DNA from: JBLIOB01 sp047639575
GTDB lineage: Bacteria > Bacteroidota > Bacteroidia > Flavobacteriales_D > Parvicellaceae
Length of the DNA: 10,147 nucleotides
NCBI GenBank assembly: GCA_047639575.1
Contig: JBLIOB010000141.1
Span: forward strand, 1-10,147
Direction: 5' to 3'
The notes beneath the pieces are model-generated. The model had not been told where the DNA came from, did not search any database, and saw only the letters and a program-made list of their open reading frames with translations. How positions within the stretch are numbered: the stretch's first letter is position 1; each line of letters begins with the position of its first letter. Shown here piece after piece: positions 7,153 to 10,147 of the stretch. A program made the translations under genes and the position numbers.

Positions 7153-8205
7153 TTAAGTTAAAGAACCTTGACAGCTTGATCCATCTCCTGCAGTACAACC
7201 GAAGCAATGCTGATGAATGGTTATTGTTCTATCGTCTAAATTTTCAGACTCAAAGTCTCTAATATTGGATGCAGATTTCGGGTCCATTTTTAGAAGAAGC
7301 ATTTGATTAAAGTCACAATCGTATAAGTCTCCAGTCCAACCAACAGATACGGTATTTCTACACATTACTTGTTCTGCTGCTTGCGGGTTATACGCTTCCA
7401 CCAATTTTTGCATGTATTCATCGTATTTCTTAATCACTAATAAGTAATCTAAGAACCTACTTATTGGAAGATTCGTGATCGTAAACAGTTCGTTAAACTC
7501 AATACCGAAATCCTCTTTTAACCTTACTTTATAATCTGCTTGTAAACTTGCTTGCGGTCCTGGCAATGAAGCACCACCTGGATTAAAAACTAGATTCAGT
7601 TCTAAACCACTGCCCTCCATTCCGTAGCCGAGTTTGTTTAGAATTAATAAGGCCTCGATAGAATCTCCAAAGACGCCTTTACCTCTTTGCTTGTCTACAT
7701 TTTCTTCCGTATAACATGGCATAGAGGCAATAACTGTTACCCCATGCTTTTTGAAAAATTCTGGGAAAGTTCTAAAACTCTTGTTCGTTACTAAAATGGT
7801 AAGATTACTTCTTACAATCACCTTCACATCTCTTTTGCTGACTTCCTCTACGAACCATTTAAAATGAGGATTCATTTCCGGAGCACCGCCAGTTAAATCA
7901 ACCGTATTTACATTAGAATTGTCTATCGCTTGAAGGCAATGATTTAAGGTCTCTTTAGTCATGATCTCTTTTCGATCGGGACCTGCATCTACATGACAAT
8001 GTTCACATACTTGATTACACATGTAACCAAGATTGATTTGCAATATCTCAACTCCCGTTGACTTTAAAGGAAAAAGATCAGTCTCTTTTAATTTACTGCT
8101 GAAAGAGCAAGTTTTATCAATCGAAGATGTAAGAACCTCCATTTGACGTTTGACTTGAGCTAATTCACTTCCTCTTTTCTGTAAGGATTGAGTTTTTTCT
8201 TGCAC
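7153..8205 (-). CDS. arsS: Arsenosugar biosynthesis radical SAM enzyme ArsS
   Basis: 350 residues. The radical SAM cluster motif is CNQVCEHC (Cys63, Cys67, Cys70), followed by HVDAGPDRKEIMTKET typical of ArsS. TGGAPEMNP (105-113) is the SAM amino-group-binding motif, and SNLT near 133 follows it. The C-terminal half contains LELNLVFNPGGASLPG and the DUF3641-type region ending in CDFNQM and HCFGCTAGDGSSCQG (Cys334, Cys337, Cys345), expected to bind an auxiliary iron-sulfur cluster. ArsS generates a 5'-deoxyadenosyl radical that adds to dimethylarsinous acid, giving 5'-deoxy-5'-dimethylarsinoyl-adenosine, the committed arsenosugar intermediate. Some family members carry selenocysteine in the C-terminal motif; here it is Cys. 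The frame opens right after a TAA, so GTG at 8205 is the earliest start. It keeps a family-like N-terminus (SLQKRGSELAQ). An ATG at 8142 (codon 22) is the alternative. It begins 4 bases after the DUF547 stop. Confidence 0.95.
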   Translation of the reverse strand: MQEKTQSLQKRGSELAQVKRQMEVLTSSIDKTCSFSSKLKETDLFPLKSTGVEILQINLGYMCNQVCEHCHVDAGPDRKEIMTKETLNHCLQAIDNSNVNTVDLTGGAPEMNPHFKWFVEEVSKRDVKVIVRSNLTILVTNKSFRTFPEFFKKHGVTVIASMPCYTEENVDKQRGKGVFGDSIEALLILNKLGYGMEGSGLELNLVFNPGGASLPGPQASLQADYKVRLKEDFGIEFNELFTITNLPISRFLDYLLVIKKYDEYMQKLVEAYNPQAAEQVMCRNTVSVGWTGDLYDCDFNQMLLLKMDPKSASNIRDFESENLDDRTITIHQHCFGCTAGDGSSCQGSLT

Positions 8206-8209
8206 TTAA

Positions 8210-8974
8210 CTATTTGTTTAAATTCCAATTATAAGTCAGGTAAGAGACTTTTGCTTTGGCATTAATTTTCACATCTGAATACTTATTAATCCAATCGATC
8301 AATGTTCCTTTAGAAGCGAAATCACTTTTGAACCAATCAAATATTTTTGAAAGCTTCACTTCGTTGGCTGAAATTTGATTTTTTGATTTGTCTTTTATAA
8401 AAGCTTTTGTTAATCGAGTCAATTCACTTTGCACATTGGCAGCTGTAAATGCCTTATTTGCTAGTTTAGGACATGAAACTGAAGCGCAATTAATCCCAAC
8501 ATGAATTCTAGCATCGCCCATCTTACGAAGTATGCCATGTTCGATTGTACTCAGGTCGTATGTCTTTTGGCCTAGCTTAATAAATTTCACTTTCCAAGGG
8601 TCGGAGGAGATCTTCTTGATTGAACTCACCGGATAATTATTTAATATCAGTTTTACAGTAAATGCATTGTAAGCATTCATCCAATAAGCAAGCTTATCAT
8701 TTTTGCTTGCTCCTGAAGCAGGAACATTAGCAGATAAGTTTTTCAAATAAGCATCAAGTGACGCAACGTCCGTTTTAAATCCAGCATAATTTACTTTACC
8801 ACTAGAGCTAACATGTTTCTTTAAGAGCGCATCGAGTTTTGAATGATCAGCTGCAACATCAACTGCATCAATAGATTCTTTAGCAGAATAAAATCCGTAG
8901 CTGGTTCCAATCGCAACTATTAGTATTAAAAAGAGTCTTAATTTTTTAAATGATTTCATATTAGAAGTAAACAT
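8210..8974 (-). CDS. Exported DUF547-domain protein
   Basis: 254 residues. A Sec-type signal or N-terminal anchor spans residues 10-28 (KKLRLFLILIVAIGTSYGF) with no lipobox Cys, so the domain should be outside the cytoplasm. The DUF547 (PF04784) core is evident: HSKLDALLKKHV and KVNYAGF near the start; LAYWMNAYNAFTVKLIL (95-111); STIEHGILR (142-150); HVGINCASVSCPKLA (158-172) with the conserved Cys163 and Cys168; then YDV-like and YLTYNWNLN at the C-terminus. The conserved Cys, His and Asn suggest a cysteine-hydrolase or transglutaminase-like fold, but no reaction is established. ATG at 8974 is the outermost start. ATG at 8959 (Met6) gives a more typical signal peptide and overlaps the stop of a possible 33-codon gene. 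It lies four bases upstream of arsS, so the two are almost certainly co-transcribed. Confidence 0.88.
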   Translation of the reverse strand: MFTSNMKSFKKLRLFLILIVAIGTSYGFYSAKESIDAVDVAADHSKLDALLKKHVSSSGKVNYAGFKTDVASLDAYLKNLSANVPASGASKNDKLAYWMNAYNAFTVKLILNNYPVSSIKKISSDPWKVKFIKLGQKTYDLSTIEHGILRKMGDARIHVGINCASVSCPKLANKAFTAANVQSELTRLTKAFIKDKSKNQISANEVKLSKIFDWFKSDFASKGTLIDWINKYSDVKINAKAKVSYLTYNWNLNK

Positions 8975-9057
8975 AATTTATTCTCGATTTGTTCGATGTC
9001 AGCTGGAGGACCTAAATAACATCTGAGTAAGCCTTTTCCTTCGTGGAATTCCGACAT
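8956..9057 (-). CDS. Possible 33-codon small gene between chaN-like gene and DUF547 gene
   Basis: The 122-bp gap between the ChaN-family and DUF547 genes contains an ATG-initiated frame of 33 codons. Its product begins MSEFHEGKGLLRCYLGPPAD and ends in a hydrophobic tail LCLLLI. It ends in TGA that overlaps the DUF547 Met6 ATG as ATGA, the junction type also seen at 6463-6466. The base composition is about 36% GC, not the AT-rich composition usual for spacers here, and the codons look ordinary. I do not recognise the peptide. The same frame is open upstream as far as the ChaN stop, so it could also be an uncoded spacer open by chance. Confidence is low because of its length. Confidence 0.3.
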   Translation of the reverse strand: MSEFHEGKGLLRCYLGPPADIEQIENKLCLLLI

Positions 9058-9096
9058 CAATTTACCAAAAGTTATGCCAATATGCAACGGTAAAAA

Positions 9097-9951
9097 TTAG
9101 TGAGTAGAAGTCATAGTAGCTGAAACTGCAATAATATAATCTGCTAGCTTCTTATTTTCAGACTCTAATCTTGACAATTTCTCTTGTGAAACAGTTGCTA
9201 TCGTTTTAATTTTCAAATTAGGGTTAGCATTTTTCAAATGCCAGTAAATCCCGTCAAAGTTATTGGAATGAAAACTTCCATTATAGTGGATCAACAATTT
9301 ATCCCCTCTGTTTTTCAGAATAAAATAGGCCATGGTCGCATCTTTTAAAGCTTGTGCTTTTGGCAGATTCAAACCACCATGCCCGCCCATCATTGCTAAC
9401 ATTTCTTGATATCCAGGAAGTTCCGGATCATATTTAATTGGCAAAGGTGCGATCCAAGTCTTTTCTAATTCGCTTACAGTATCCAATGCTTGAAACCCTC
9501 CCCTATACACACTATTTGCATACCTTCTAGGTACGTTGGAAGCAATAAATTGAAGCTTATTTGATTTAGCAAAATCTACCAATGGCGCATAGTCAGTTCT
9601 ATAATTTGGCCACAATCTCATTGAATCTATTTCTGAAATCTTCAAGGTGTCATTTGATAAATATTCGTCCAATTCATCTTGATTATCTGCCTCGAACATT
9701 TCAGCAGCTAACATGATTGAATTATTAGCGTGAAGACTTTTAGTAACCTCTAACTGCAGCCAATGTGCAATCGGATTGTCATGATATTCTCCAAAAAGAA
9801 TAATGTCCGCATCCGCCAAATCCGCGATCATTTTATCGAATTTTGCAATTTTACCACCATTGGTAAATAGTGTATAAGCTGGTTTATCCTTTTGAAATGA
9901 AACTAAAAGAATGAAAAGAATTAAAACTCCTATGGTTTTATTTAACCACAT
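9097..9951 (-). CDS. ChaN-family (Cofac_haem_bdg, PF04187) exported protein
   Basis: 284 residues. The N-terminal hydrophobic segment (residues 6-19) ends VSFQK with no Cys, so unlike Campylobacter ChaN, a haem-binding lipoprotein, this one lacks a lipobox. It is predicted to be a secreted or N-anchored periplasmic protein. Family motifs are ILFGEYHDNPIAHWLQ (51-66), AAEMFEADNQ (82-91), YRTDYAPLVDFA (117-128), ASNVPRRYA (137-145), LKDATMA near 204, and LIHYNGSFHS near 220-229. The Glu55/His57, Glu84, Arg-rich and HxNGxxH elements resemble a metal-dependent hydrolase-like (EreA/ChaN) active site. Its role beside arsenosugar genes is not known. Binding or releasing a cofactor or metal outside the membrane is a guess from the family. 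The ATG at 9951 overlaps the upstream gene by 14 bp. Confidence 0.87.
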   Translation of the reverse strand: MWLNKTIGVLILFILLVSFQKDKPAYTLFTNGGKIAKFDKMIADLADADIILFGEYHDNPIAHWLQLEVTKSLHANNSIMLAAEMFEADNQDELDEYLSNDTLKISEIDSMRLWPNYRTDYAPLVDFAKSNKLQFIASNVPRRYANSVYRGGFQALDTVSELEKTWIAPLPIKYDPELPGYQEMLAMMGGHGGLNLPKAQALKDATMAYFILKNRGDKLLIHYNGSFHSNNFDGIYWHLKNANPNLKIKTIATVSQEKLSRLESENKKLADYIIAVSATMTSTH

Positions 9952-10147
9952 GTGGCTCTTCTATTACTCGAATATTGTAAGCGCCTTTAATAACATCCAT
10001 ATATGAAGATAATGCAAGTTCCACTTTTGAAGTGTCATTATCAGTTATCACAAGTTCGAACGTACTTGTTGATTCTTCATTAACAATATTAAATTTCTCG
10101 CAATTTGAAAACGAGTCATCGGCTATCAAGATTAGAACGTCTAATTT
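9938..10147 (-). CDS. C-terminal part of an unrecognised protein, 5' end outside the window
   Basis: The frame is open from the right edge, so 69 C-terminal residues are visible and the start is missing. The earliest start-like codon inside is a TTG at 10129, which has no reason to be real. The segment begins KLDVLILIADDSF and ends EEPHVVK. It is acidic, with alternating hydrophobic strands (FELVITD, YNIRVIEE) and a single helix-like stretch (KVELALSSYMDVIKG), suggesting a small alpha/beta domain. I do not recognise a family. Its TAA lies 14 bases inside the ChaN-family gene, so it belongs to the same transcript, and the operon therefore continues to the right of the window. Confidence 0.55.
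   Translation of the reverse strand, partial: KLDVLILIADDSFSNCEKFNIVNEESTSTFELVITDNDTSKVELALSSYMDVIKGAYNIRVIEEPHVVK

Noticed and set aside
9063..9080. TAACTTTTG upstream of the DUF547 gene as a -7 element
   Set aside because: It has an extra T relative to TAnnTTTG and no well-spaced -33 element.

Overview
The window comes from a Bacteroidota genome, most likely a marine or aquatic flavobacterium, cytophagian or relative. The evidence is low-GC coding sequence, a type IX secretion (T9SS) C-terminal sorting domain on a secreted hydrolase, Bacteroidota-style lipoproteins, no Shine-Dalgarno-like leaders, and one perfect TAnnTTTG (-7) promoter element. No RNA genes, insertion sequences, CRISPR arrays or long repeats were seen.

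Layout. The left quarter holds the 3' part of a plus-strand WG-repeat protein (to 2317). It converges with, and overlaps by 17 bp, a minus-strand lipoprotein gene (2301-2957). Everything from 3002 to the right edge is on the minus strand and tightly packed. In transcription order (right to left) it reads: the C-terminus of an unknown protein, a ChaN-family protein, a possible 33-codon gene, a DUF547 protein, the radical SAM enzyme ArsS, a TIGR04282-type glycosyltransferase, a TIGR04283-type glycosyltransferase, a purine nucleoside phosphorylase (PNP), the arsenite methyltransferase ArsM, and a T9SS-exported alpha/beta-hydrolase broken by one in-frame TAG. Four junctions overlap by 1, 1, 4 and 10 bases, as expected for translational coupling.

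How the genes work together. ArsM methylates trivalent arsenic. ArsS is the radical SAM enzyme that transfers the 5'-deoxyadenosyl group of SAM onto dimethylated arsenic. From the gene order I infer that the PNP then removes adenine by phosphorolysis, and that the two glycosyltransferase-like proteins process the ribose or attach an aglycone to give an arsenosugar. The PNP has Asp where 6-oxopurine PNPs have the base-contacting Asn, as in adenine-specific MTA phosphorylase, which fits an adenosine-like arsenical substrate. DUF547, ChaN and the hydrolase all carry export signals and would act outside the cytoplasm. Their link to arsenic rests only on operon membership. No ArsR regulator, arsenate reductase or arsenite efflux pump is present in the window.
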